In this document: positions 7,511-17,000 of the stretch, piece by piece | Numbering within the stretch: the first letter of the stretch is position 1 | How the letters are laid out: every line of letters begins with the position of its first letter | Position numbers and translations under genes: made by a program | DNA from: JAQBQH01 sp035607415 | Lineage (GTDB): Bacteria > Myxococcota_A > Polyangia > Palsa-1104 | NCBI GenBank assembly: GCA_035607415.1 | Contig: DATNAQ010000027.1 | Coordinates: 62,001-126,000 of the forward strand | DNA length: 64,000 bases | Direction: 5' to 3' | Notes under the pieces: generated by a model | Told to the model about the DNA's origin: nothing | Databases searched by the model: none | Seen by the model: the letters and a program-made list of their open reading frames with translations, nothing else

Positions 7511-9806
7511 CGGAGCTGGCTCCTTGCGTCGGCGCGGCGGAGTGCATGCGCTCGACGTAGATGGGGTGGTAATCGACGGCGTCGCGCAGGGCGAAGAGGA
7601 GGAGCACGCCGGCGGCGAGCGCCAGCGTGAGCACGGCGGCGAGGCGCAGCCCGCGGTCGCGGCGCCGGCCGAGCGGCGCGTGGAACAGCGGCGAGAGCCA
7701 CAACAGGCGATTGCGCGGCGTGGCGGCGAGGAGCTGCCGCTCGACGGTGGGAATGGCGGCGCGATCGAGGTGCTCGAGCAGCTCCTTCGAGGTCTGGATC
7801 AGGCGCGGCGCGTTGGCGCGCGTGGTCAGCCAGGCGTCGGCGCCGCCGCGCACGAACGAGAGGTACTGAATGAGCTGGTGCAGCCCCTGGTTGAGCGCGG
7901 CGTAGGCGTCGGCGACGCGCGCGGCCGGGCCGGAGAGGAAGCGCTCGTAGACGCCGACGATCCGGTTGCCGCCGCGGCCCAACGCCAGGCGCAGCGTCGA
8001 GAGGAACGTGTCGCGGCTCATGACGAGGCTCATCTCGCGCAGGAGCGCGCCGAACAGGAAGTCCTTCTGCGTCGGATCGGTGTCGTCGATCTCGTCGTCG
8101 TCGAGGTTGCGCTCGAAGGCGGCGTAGTGCTCGGTCAGAAGGTGCTTGACCACCTCGAAGTCCTCGACGGTGTTGGCGATGAGCGGCACGCCGTCGTCGG
8201 CGGGCTGCGGCATCACCCAGCCGAGCAGCGTGGCGTTCTCGCCGAGGACGCGCGGCGCGGCGGCGCGCGGTCGGGCGGGCGCCTGGGTCAGGACGCGGCG
8301 GCGCTCGTCGGCGCTGCGCTCGTGCAAGGTGGCGTCGCGGGCGCGCGGCGCGGAGCCGAGCGACGGCGCGACCAGGCCCCAGGGCAGCTCCTCGGGGTTG
8401 ACGGTGCGCTCGGGCAGCTCGCTCTCGTCGGGGAGCTGGCCGAGCGCCGCGTCGCGCGCCTGCTCGCCGACGAGGATGCGCGGGCGCGCGAAGCCGCCGC
8501 CGTAGCTGACCACGGACGGCAGGAGGCTCGGCAGGAACAGCGTCCGCTCGAAGAGCGCGGCGTCGACGTCGACGCCGTTGCGGCGCAGATAGCCGCGGAA
8601 GTAGCGCTTGATGGTGGCGTGCCACGCGTTGCGCGCCGTCGCCGGGCCGACGACGAGGTGGACGTCGAGGTACAAGGCCAGGTTGTCGACGAGCGTGAGC
8701 AGCCAGAAGTAGGCGACGAGCCCGACGCTGGGCAGCGCCAGCGACAGGGTCACGCGACGCGGCAGGCCGAGTGACTCGCAGGCGGCGAAGGTGAGCCAGA
8801 CGAGCGGCACGTAGACGACGAGCAGGCAGGCGCGCAGGAACGCGAGCGCCAGCCACGACTGCAAGAGCGGCCAGATGGCGTCGTGGCGCGCCTGGCCGAG
8901 GCCGCGCAGCGGCGAGAAGACCCAGGTGGCATGGACCAGCACGAACGCGCCCCAGACGAGGCCGGCGGCGAGCGCGGCGACGACGTCGACGGCGCCGCCG
9001 GCGCGCGCGGCTTGGTCGGCGAGGCGCGCGGGCGCGTCGGTGAAGACGACGGCGGCGAGCAGCGCCGCGAGCGCCGCCAGGAGCGCGCCCGACCACTTCC
9101 AGGACGCCGGGCGCGCGCGCTTGGCGAGCTGGCGTTTGCCGACGAGGAGCCAGGCCGACAGCGGCGGCAGCGCGACGAAGAGGAGGAGGCCCGCGAGCAG
9201 CAGGGCGGCGAGCAGCCTGTGGTGCGCAGGCGGCGCGGCGGCCGTGGGCGCGGCGGTCGTCGGCGCGGCGGCCGTCGGCGCGGTGGCCGTCGGCGCGGCG
9301 GCCGTCGGCGCGCCATTCGTCGTCGCGGCGCCAGCCGTCGCCGCCGCCGCCGGCGTCGGCCGTTCGTCGACGAGGCCGCCGCGCTGCACGATCGGGCGCA
9401 CGATGTCGCCGAGGTGGCGCCGCAGCGTCGCCGTGTCGACGTGCGCGACCGCGAGCGAGCCGTCGAAGGCGCGCCCGCGCAGCCACGTCGCATAGACCTC
9501 GTAGTCGAGCCGCTCGCGCACCAGCCGGCCGAGCACGACGACCTGCACGCCCGCGTCGCGATAGCGATCGACGAGGCAGCGCGCCTCGCGCCCCGGGCAG
9601 GCGCGCGCATCGATCTTGTCGACGAGCGCCACGCTGTGAAAGCGCGACAGCTCGCGCGCCACCAACTCTTCGAGCGCGCTCGGGAACCAGTCGCCGCCCG
9701 TCGCGGACGCGAAGTCGACCACCAGCCGCGCGGCGGGCGGTCCCGCGTCCGCCGCGGCCACGCTGCCGGCGCAGAGGACGATGAGAGCTGCGGCAGACGC
9801 GCGCAC
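7488..9806 (-). CDS. Large polytopic membrane protein, first gene of stator operon
   Basis: 772 residues from GTG. A signal sequence (1-19) is followed by a periplasmic domain of about 120 residues resembling TolB-N/CsgG-like folds (alternating beta and helix, ARLVVDFAS start); this is a pattern judgement only. A Thr/Ala/Pro repeat linker (about 166-190) leads to at least five hydrophobic helices between about 195 and 385. A long soluble region (about 400-725) contains an acidic stretch (LDDDEIDDTDPTQ), and a final helix lies near 733-750. The 3' end overlaps the MotA-like gene by 23 bases. I do not recognise the family; as promoter-proximal gene it may be the scaffold or sensor of the complex. 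Confidence 0.75.
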   Translation of the reverse strand: MRASAAALIVLCAGSVAAADAGPPAARLVVDFASATGGDWFPSALEELVARELSRFHSVALVDKIDARACPGREARCLVDRYRDAGVQVVVLGRLVRERLDYEVYATWLRGRAFDGSLAVAHVDTATLRRHLGDIVRPIVQRGGLVDERPTPAAAATAGAATTNGAPTAAAPTATAPTAAAPTTAAPTAAAPPAHHRLLAALLLAGLLLFVALPPLSAWLLVGKRQLAKRARPASWKWSGALLAALAALLAAVVFTDAPARLADQAARAGGAVDVVAALAAGLVWGAFVLVHATWVFSPLRGLGQARHDAIWPLLQSWLALAFLRACLLVVYVPLVWLTFAACESLGLPRRVTLSLALPSVGLVAYFWLLTLVDNLALYLDVHLVVGPATARNAWHATIKRYFRGYLRRNGVDVDAALFERTLFLPSLLPSVVSYGGGFARPRILVGEQARDAALGQLPDESELPERTVNPEELPWGLVAPSLGSAPRARDATLHERSADERRRVLTQAPARPRAAAPRVLGENATLLGWVMPQPADDGVPLIANTVEDFEVVKHLLTEHYAAFERNLDDDEIDDTDPTQKDFLFGALLREMSLVMSRDTFLSTLRLALGRGGNRIVGVYERFLSGPAARVADAYAALNQGLHQLIQYLSFVRGGADAWLTTRANAPRLIQTSKELLEHLDRAAIPTVERQLLAATPRNRLLWLSPLFHAPLGRRRDRGLRLAAVLTLALAAGVLLLFALRDAVDYHPIYVERMHSAAPTQGASSDERSTKQ
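9238..9312. repeat. Five 15-bp tandem repeats encoding TAAAP units
   Basis: Five units of 15 bp with the consensus GCGGCCGTCGGCGCG, differing by one or two bases. Read on the minus strand they encode repeated Thr-Ala-Ala-Ala-Pro in the flexible linker of the 772-residue membrane protein. Copy-number change keeps the frame and would tune the linker between its periplasmic domain and first internal helix. Confidence 0.8.
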
Positions 9807-9917
9807 GATCAGATCACCCGGAGTAGCCCCGCGGTCATCATAACAGCTTGCGCGCGGGAAAGGACCCGACGCTCGACGCGTGAGCCCGCTAACGAGATCC
9901 GACGAGCGAGAGCCGGG

Positions 9918-12353
9918 TCACCACAGAAGCTGGACGGTCGAGGCGCGCGTCGACGATCCGCCGGCGAGCGCGAGGCTGACGGTGCCGTCGTCGCTGTCGA
10001 GCGTGCCGTCGCCGGTGACGTACGCCGTCGCCGTCGCGGACGCGCCATCGATCGACGCGCACGGGACGTCCCCCGGCGCCGGCGTGGCGCAGGCGGCCAG
10101 CGGCGCGCCGTTCCAGCGCAACGTGGCGCTCGCAGCCAACGAAGCCGACGTCGAATGCAGCGTGTAGTCGAGCCCGCCCGTCTCGCTGAAGTGGCCGTCG
10201 GCGCCGAGCACCACCTCGAGCTCGCGCGCATCGCCGATCGGATCGACCAGCGTCTCCACGCCGTCGGGCAGAAGGGGGACGATCGTCCCCGCCGGCGCGA
10301 AGATCGGCAGCTCCGTCGTCGGCGCGTCGGCGTCGACCGTCGTCGGGCCGGTCGCGCGCGCGCGCGGGCCGAACAGGCGCACCCACGCGCCGGCGGGCAG
10401 GTAGACCGGGCGCGACGTCACGCCCGCGGTCACCACCGGCGCCACGAGCAGCGAGCCGCCGAGGAGATATTCGTCGGCGGTGGTCCACGCCGTCGCGTCG
10501 CCGGGGAAGCCGAGCGCGAGCTGGCGCATCATCGGCGCGCCGGTGCGGCTCGCCTCGCCGGCGACGGCGAGCAGATAGGGCAAGAGCTTCATGTGCGTGG
10601 TCGCCCAGCGCTTCCAATGCGCGAGCGTGTCGGCGTCGGAGTCGAAGTGCCAGTTCTGCTGCGGCGTGGCGCCGTGGTGCGTGCGCATGATCGGCGACAG
10701 CGCACCGAGCGTCGCCCAGCGGAAGAACAGCTCCTTCGACACCGGCGGATGCTCGTTGACGGTCATGTAGCCGGCCACGTCGCTGCCGAAGAACGGGAAG
10801 CCGGCGACGCCGAGGCCGAGCGCGATCGGCAAGACGGTCGGTAATCCGTCGCCGACGTCGAAGTCGGTGGTCTGATCGCCGCCCCACACCACCTGGTGCG
10901 CGATCGATTGGCTGCCGGTGTAGCCCGAGCGCACGAACGCGAGCCGCTCGACGCCGTCGCCGGCGCGCGCGTCGATCACCTGCGCGTTGAGCTTTTGCCA
11001 CCAGACCGGATACTCGTTGTGCGTCGCTTCGGCCGACTCGCCCGAGGCGAGCACCGCGTCGACCGGCTGCCACTCGCCGTAGTCGGCCATCCAGCCGTCG
11101 AAGCCGAGCCCGATGGCCGCGTCCATCGCTTGCGCCATCCAGTCGCGCGCCGCGGGATTCGACAGATCGACGAGCGAGCTCTGTTTGCCGAGCTGCACCG
11201 AGTCGAACAGGTAGGCGGCGCCGGTGGCGTCGTGGATGAGGTACTGCGGATCGAAGTGATCGCTGTCGGTGGGCGCGAAGGTGTTGAAGTACGCCAGCCA
11301 CTTGAAGCCCTGCGCGTGCAGGTCGCTCGCCACCTGTTCGACGTCGGGATAGAGCGTGCGGTCGACGGCCCAATCGTAGGTCAGGCGCAGCATGCCGGCG
11401 TTGAGCTCGGCGCCGGCCCAATCCTCGGTCCAGATCGCCGACGACGGAATGTGGTTGGCGCGCAGCTCCGAGGCGATCTGACGCACCACCGCCGAGCCGC
11501 CGACGGCGTCGTTCCACGGGGCGAACGCGAACGCCGGCGGCACCGGCGGCGCGCCGTCGAGCGCGGTGTGGCGCGCGATCACGTCGAGCGGCGAATCGCC
11601 GTAGAGGAGGTGGAACGAGACGGTCCCCTCCCACGCCTCGACGCGCCAGACGTCGTCGGCCTCGGAGCACATGGCGTAGACCGACTTGTACGTGGTGTCG
11701 CCGCGGACGCCGTAGTTGCGGCTCGACAGGAAGAACGGCACCGGGAAGTAGCTCTGGTGGCGCGTGCCGCGGAAGAACCAGTCGGCGGGCGGATCGTCGG
11801 TGGCGACGCGCCCGATGCCCTGCTCGCTCACCCACAACGGCACGGTCGCGCCGCGATGCTCGACGTCCATCGGCATGGCGCCGAAGCCGAGGAAGCGCTC
11901 GTCGGGCGTGCAGCGAAATGCGGCCGACGCGCGGTTCACACCCGGGCGCGAAAACGAGATCTGCAGCGTGCCGTCGCCGGTGCGCACCACGGCGCCCTGG
12001 CCGCCGCCGCCGAGATCGAAGCGCACGCCGTCGGCGCTCGCGACCACGTGCGAGAAGCTGCGCACCGGCGCCCAGGCGGCGTTGCTCTCGTCGACCTCGT
12101 AGGCGCCGTACTCCTGGTGCCAGTCGGCCTGCACCTGGCCGAACGCGGCGCCGACGTCGGGCGCGGCGCCGTCGGCGATCGCGCCGCCGGCGATGCCGTC
12201 GAGGAGGATGGTGCCGTCGCTGCGCCGGATCTGGATGCGCCCGTCGGCCGGCTCGACGCGCACGATGACGTCGCCGAGCGGCTGCTCGACGGGGGCGGCG
12301 CTACAGGCGAGCGCGAAGAGCGCGGGCAGGGCGGCGAGCGTTCGGCGCAGCAT
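9918..12353 (-). CDS. GH31 alpha-glycosidase lipoprotein
   Basis: 811 residues. The N-terminus has a lipoprotein signal ending in the lipobox ALAC, so the enzyme is probably anchored to the outer membrane or periplasm. An N-terminal beta-sandwich precedes the GH31 barrel, with the nucleophile motif GWMADYGEW, the RSGYTGSQ loop, the acid/base motif FFGSDVAGYM and the RTHHG segment near the barrel end. GH31 enzymes act on alpha-glucosides, alpha-xylosides or sulfoquinovosides; the motifs here sit somewhat nearer the YihQ/YicI side than to eukaryotic alpha-glucosidases, but the substrate is not settled. The gene follows the histidine kinase by 20 nt on the same strand and is probably co-transcribed with it. 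Confidence 0.88.
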   Translation of the reverse strand: MLRRTLAALPALFALACSAAPVEQPLGDVIVRVEPADGRIQIRRSDGTILLDGIAGGAIADGAAPDVGAAFGQVQADWHQEYGAYEVDESNAAWAPVRSFSHVVASADGVRFDLGGGGQGAVVRTGDGTLQISFSRPGVNRASAAFRCTPDERFLGFGAMPMDVEHRGATVPLWVSEQGIGRVATDDPPADWFFRGTRHQSYFPVPFFLSSRNYGVRGDTTYKSVYAMCSEADDVWRVEAWEGTVSFHLLYGDSPLDVIARHTALDGAPPVPPAFAFAPWNDAVGGSAVVRQIASELRANHIPSSAIWTEDWAGAELNAGMLRLTYDWAVDRTLYPDVEQVASDLHAQGFKWLAYFNTFAPTDSDHFDPQYLIHDATGAAYLFDSVQLGKQSSLVDLSNPAARDWMAQAMDAAIGLGFDGWMADYGEWQPVDAVLASGESAEATHNEYPVWWQKLNAQVIDARAGDGVERLAFVRSGYTGSQSIAHQVVWGGDQTTDFDVGDGLPTVLPIALGLGVAGFPFFGSDVAGYMTVNEHPPVSKELFFRWATLGALSPIMRTHHGATPQQNWHFDSDADTLAHWKRWATTHMKLLPYLLAVAGEASRTGAPMMRQLALGFPGDATAWTTADEYLLGGSLLVAPVVTAGVTSRPVYLPAGAWVRLFGPRARATGPTTVDADAPTTELPIFAPAGTIVPLLPDGVETLVDPIGDARELEVVLGADGHFSETGGLDYTLHSTSASLAASATLRWNGAPLAACATPAPGDVPCASIDGASATATAYVTGDGTLDSDDGTVSLALAGGSSTRASTVQLLW

Positions 12354-12373
12354 CCACCGCACGATAGCGGCTT

Positions 12374-13933
12374 TCAGGCCGGCGCGCGCGGCAGCGTGAA
12401 CGAGAAGGTGGCGCCGGCGCCGGGGCTCGACTCGACCCAGATGCGGCCGCCGTGCGCCTCGACGATCTCGCGCGCGATCGACAGGCCGAGCCCGAGCCCC
12501 TCGCCGCCGCGCTTGCCCTTCCAGAAGCGATCGAACACGCGCGCGAGCTGCTCCCGCGACAGACCCGGCCCGCGATCGCTCACCGAGAGCTCGACGGAGT
12601 CGTCGGTGGCGCGGGCGCGCAGCGAGATCGCGGTCGACTCCGGCGCGAACTTGACGGCGTTGCCGAGGAGGTTGGAGAGGATCTGCAGCACGCGCTCGTG
12701 GTCGGCGTCGACGGGCAGGCCGCCGCCCTCCCCTTCGGTCTCGATGGTCTGCCCGCGCACGGCGGCGATCGGGCGCATCAGCTCGACGGCCTCGCGCACG
12801 ACGGCGCCGGCGTCCATGCGCACGCGACGGATCTCGAGGCGCCCCGCTTCGATCGCCGACAGATCGAGGAGGTTGCGCACGAGCGATCCCATGCGATCGA
12901 CGGTGCGCGCGATGCGCTCGGCGTGGTGGCGCACCGATTCGGCGTCGGCGGGCAGGATGCGCAGCATCCCCTCGGCGCTGAGGCGGATCGACGACACCGG
13001 GTTCTTCAGATCGTGCGAGACGATCTCGAGCATCGCCTGCCGCGCCGCGACCGCGCGCTCGCGCTCGTGCACCGCCGCGGCGAGTAACAGCGTCGTCGCC
13101 GCGACGATGACCATGAAGGCCTGCAGGTGCAGGAGGCCCGTGGCCAGGCGCGCGGTGGCGAACGGGCCGTGGCCGCGCGCCGTCGCCCAGATCCCGAGCG
13201 CCGAGACCAGGATCGTCGCCAGCGTCGAGCCGCGCTCGCGAAAGCGCAGCGCCGCCCAGATGAGCGGCGGGAAGACGAGGTAGCTGTGCGCCAGGCCGGC
13301 GCCGGGGAAAAGCCCGCAGAAGAGGCCGAGCGTGGGGATCGCCAGCGCGCCGGCGAGCAGCACGATCTCGACGAGGCGCAGCGGCCGCAAGAGCTTGCGC
13401 CAGGCCGTGCCGCTGGTCCACGCGAGCAGGAGCGACGCCACCAGCAGATCGCCGGCCGCGTCGCCGAGCCACCACGCCCGCCAGGTGGGGAAGAGCTGCG
13501 CGCCGCGCACGATGCCCGACAGCCACAGCGTGGCCGAGCCGACGGTCGCGCTCACCACCGTCGAGACGCCGGCGCCGAGCAGCATGAGGCCGAGCGCGGG
13601 CTCGAGGCCGTCGAGCCGCTGGAAGCGAACGTAGCGGCGAATCAGCCGGGCGCCGACGATCGCCTCCGCAGTGTTGCCGACGGCGATGCCGGCGGCGGCG
13701 TACCACGGCCCGCCCACCCACAGGTTGGCCACCAACGCGCCGACGGCGACGCCGGGCCACAGCCAATCGCCGCCGCGCAACAGGCACGCCAGCGCGATGC
13801 CCGTCGGCGCCCAGACCAGCGTCGCGAAGCCGCTGACCGCGTCGAGCATCAGCCCGAGCCGCGCCGCGACGGCGTAGCCCGCCGCCAGGGCGAGCATCGC
13901 TGCCATCGCGCGGATCTTCACGTCCCGCATCAT
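12374..13933 (-). CDS. MASE1-type membrane sensor histidine kinase
   Basis: 519 residues. The first 290 residues hold about eight hydrophobic helices with the MASE1 look (VWAPTGIALA, LVFPPLIWAALRF), followed by a HisKA domain with phospho-acceptor His307 in EIVSHDLKNPVS. The HATPase_c domain has N-box LLGNAVKFAP, G1 SDRGPGLS, F-box VFDRFWKG and G2 GLGLGLSIA. No receiver domain is attached and no response regulator is adjacent, so it is an orphan kinase; the nearest regulators are 37 kb away. Two ATG codons (13933 and 13930) could serve as start. It shares a 144-bp divergent upstream region with the kinase-WD40 gene. Confidence 0.9.
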   Translation of the reverse strand: MMRDVKIRAMAAMLALAAGYAVAARLGLMLDAVSGFATLVWAPTGIALACLLRGGDWLWPGVAVGALVANLWVGGPWYAAAGIAVGNTAEAIVGARLIRRYVRFQRLDGLEPALGLMLLGAGVSTVVSATVGSATLWLSGIVRGAQLFPTWRAWWLGDAAGDLLVASLLLAWTSGTAWRKLLRPLRLVEIVLLAGALAIPTLGLFCGLFPGAGLAHSYLVFPPLIWAALRFRERGSTLATILVSALGIWATARGHGPFATARLATGLLHLQAFMVIVAATTLLLAAAVHERERAVAARQAMLEIVSHDLKNPVSSIRLSAEGMLRILPADAESVRHHAERIARTVDRMGSLVRNLLDLSAIEAGRLEIRRVRMDAGAVVREAVELMRPIAAVRGQTIETEGEGGGLPVDADHERVLQILSNLLGNAVKFAPESTAISLRARATDDSVELSVSDRGPGLSREQLARVFDRFWKGKRGGEGLGLGLSIAREIVEAHGGRIWVESSPGAGATFSFTLPRAPA

Positions 13934-14058
13934 CGGCCAGTATCCATCTCCGAATCAACGGCGTCCGTTCGCACGAATTCGAACGTCTGCGGTCGCGTAA
14001 TGTAGGGCAACGGCGCCTGTCGAGACGCGACGAGCGACACCCGGCGCGCCGATCATCG

Positions 14059-14064
14059 TATAAT
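14059..14064 (+). promoter_or_regulatory. Perfect TATAAT box 13 nt before kinase start
   Basis: TATAAT stands out in very GC-rich surroundings, 13 nt upstream of the ATG at 14078. Transcription would begin about 7 nt before the ATG, giving an extremely short leader. No good -35 hexamer lies at 16-18 bp; the best match (GCGACA) needs a 19-bp spacer. Confidence 0.45.
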
Positions 14065-14077
14065 TGCGACCGCGGGC

Positions 14078-17000
14078 ATGTACCCCGACGGCGACGGCGG
14101 TGACGGTGGAGTCGGCGGCGACGGCGAGAAGCGGCGCGAGCGCGCCGACAACGTCGATACCGTCGACATCCACGCGCGCGCCGACGCCACCGGGGAAAAG
14201 GCGGAAAAGGTAGAGAAGGCCGCGACGGAGATGGCGGCGACCGGCGTCTCGCCCTCCGCGGATCTGCCGCTCGCCGGTGCGCACAAGCACGAGCTGCCGA
14301 TCGTCGATCGCGAGGCCTACAGCATCGTCGCCGAGTACGGCCGCGGCGGTATGGGCCGCGTGCTGGTCGCGCGCGATCGCCGCCTCGGCCGCCGCGTGGC
14401 GCTCAAGGAGCTGCTCGCGCGCACCGCCGACATGCGCACGCGCTTCGTGCGCGAAGCGCTGATCACGGCGCGGCTGCAGCATCCCGCGATCGTCCCCGTG
14501 CACGAAGCCGGGCGCTGGCCGTCGGGCGAGCCGTTCTACGCCATGAAGCTGGTCAGCGGACGGCCGCTGTCGTTCGTCATCGGCGAGACGCGCACGCTCG
14601 CCGATCGCATCGCGCTTCTGCCCAACGTCATCACCATCGCCGAGGCGATCGCCTATGCGCACAGCCAGCGGGTCATCCACCGCGATCTGAAGCCGGACAA
14701 CGTGCTCGTCGGCGAGTTCGGCGAGACGGTGGTGATCGATTGGGGCCTGGCCAAGCACCTCGACGACACCAGCGACGATCCGGCGCACCCGATGGCCGAT
14801 CAGTCGCAGCCGATGACCGTCGTCGGCGCCGTCATCGGCACGCCCGGGTTCATGGCGCCGGAGCAGGCCGCCGGGCAGCGCGCCGACGAGCGCACCGACG
14901 TCTACGCGCTCGGCGCGATCTTGTACACGCTGCTCGCCGGCAAGCCGCCCTACGGCGGCAAGACGTCGCGCGAGATCGTCGAGGAGACGCTCTCCGGCCC
15001 GCCGGTGCGGCTGCACGCGCTGCAGACCGACGTGCCGCCCGATCTGCTCGCCATCGTCGACAAGGCGATGGCACGCGCGCCGTCCGATCGCTATCCGAGC
15101 GCGCGCGAGCTGGCCGCCGATCTCAAGCGCTTCACCACCGGGCAGCTGGTCGGCGCGCACCGCTATTCGCGCGCGCAGCGCCTCGCGCGCTTCGTGCGGC
15201 GCCACCGCGTCGCGCTCACGGTCGGCGGCGCGGCGCTCGTGGTGCTCGCGGTGATGAGCCTCGTCGGCGTGCGGCGCATCCTGCGCGAGCGCGATCGCGC
15301 CAACCAGGAGCGCGCGCTGGCGCTCGAGCAGAAGGCGGCGGTCGAGGCGGCGCAGGCGCGCGAGGCCGCGCGCTTCGATCAATTGATCCTCTCGCAGGCG
15401 CGCGCCGTGCTCGATCACGATCCGACGGCGACGCTGGCCTGGCTCAAGCGGCTGCGGCCCGAGGCGCACGGCTGGGGCGAAGCGCGCGTGCTGGCGGCCG
15501 AGGCACAGGCGCGCTACGTGGCGAGCGAGGTGCGGCCGGGGCGCATCGCGGCGCTCGCGCCCGACGGCGCGTGGCTCGCCACCGTCGACGGCAGCGGCGC
15601 GGTGCGCCTCTACGCGCGCGATCGCGACGGCGCCGTCGAGCTGCCGGGACGCGTCGGCGCCGCGCGCGCCGTCGCCTTTGCGCCCGACGGCAAGACGCTC
15701 GCGGCCGGCGGCGCGGGCGGCGTGCGGCTCTACGACGTCGCCGCGCGGCGCGAGCGCACGCTCGACGGGCGCGTCGACAGCGTGGCCGCGCTCGCCTTCG
15801 CGCCCGACGGCAGCATCCTCGCCGCCGCCGGTCCGGGCGGCCTGCGCTTGTGGGACGCGCAGGGTCACGCGCGCCCGGCGCCGGCGACGAGCGGCGCGGT
15901 CACGCGGCTCGGGCTGGCGGCCGGGGATCGCGGCGCCGCGCGGGACGGCGCCGGCGTCGTGTGGTGGCAAGGCGCCGAGAGCCATCGGCTGCCGCCGCCC
16001 GACGGTGGCGGCGCGATCGCCTTGTCCAGCGACGGCACGCGCCTGGCCGTCGCCGGGCCGAACGAGGTGCGCATCTTCGAGCTGCCGTCGGGGCGCAGCC
16101 GCCGCGTCGCGGTCGGCAACACCGCCGCGCTCGCGTTTTCGCCCGATCACGAGAGCCTCGCGCTCTGCGCCGGCGACGGCTCGCTCGTCGCCGTGACGGT
16201 GGCGAGCGGCCAGATCACGAGCTACGCCCACGCCGGCGGCGCCTGCCACGACGTCACCTTCGGCAGCGACGGGCGCGCGCTCGCCGCCACGCACGGCTCG
16301 ATCGCGCGCATCTGGAGCCTGCCCGCCGGCGACCTGCGCAAGCTGCGCGGCGCCGAGCTCGACGTCGACCAGGTGGCGCTCTCGCGCGACGGCCGCTGGC
16401 TGGCGTCGGCGTCGCCCGAGGAAGCGGTGCGGCTGTGGCGGCTCGACGGCGAGCGGCCGCCGGCGACGCTGGCGCTGCCCGCCGATCGCGCGCTGGTGGC
16501 GCTGTCGCCCGACGGCGCCGAGCTCGCCGTCGGCGGCGCCGATGGCCGCGTGCGGCGCGTGCGCGGCGCGACGACGACGGTGGTGGCGCGCCACGCGACG
16601 CCGGTGCAGGCGCTGGCCTGGAGCGCAGCGGGGATCGTGTCGGCGGCGCGCGACGGCGTCGAGCTCGTCCCGACCGCGCCGCCGGTCCCGTCGCCGCCGT
16701 CGGCCGAGCCGGTGTCGCTCGGACCGGCGGCGAGCGCGCTCGCGCTCACGCGCGACGGCGCGTGGCTCGCCACCAGCGCCGACGGCAACGTGCGCCTGCA
16801 GCGCCTCACCTGGAGCGGCGGTCGGCCGTCGCCGTCGGGGACGCCGCGCACGTTCGAGCCGGGGCTGGCGGCGCGCACGCTGGCGCTCTCGCCCGACGGC
16901 AACACGCTGGCTGCCGCGGGCGCCGACGCGCGCGTCGTGCATCTGTGGATCGCCAAGAGCGGCGGCCACCGCACCTTCGACGTCGACGCCGCGGTCACCG

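Noticed and set aside
9238..9312. CRISPR-like regular repeats
   Set aside because: Units are 15 bp without spacers and lie inside a coding region as an in-frame linker.
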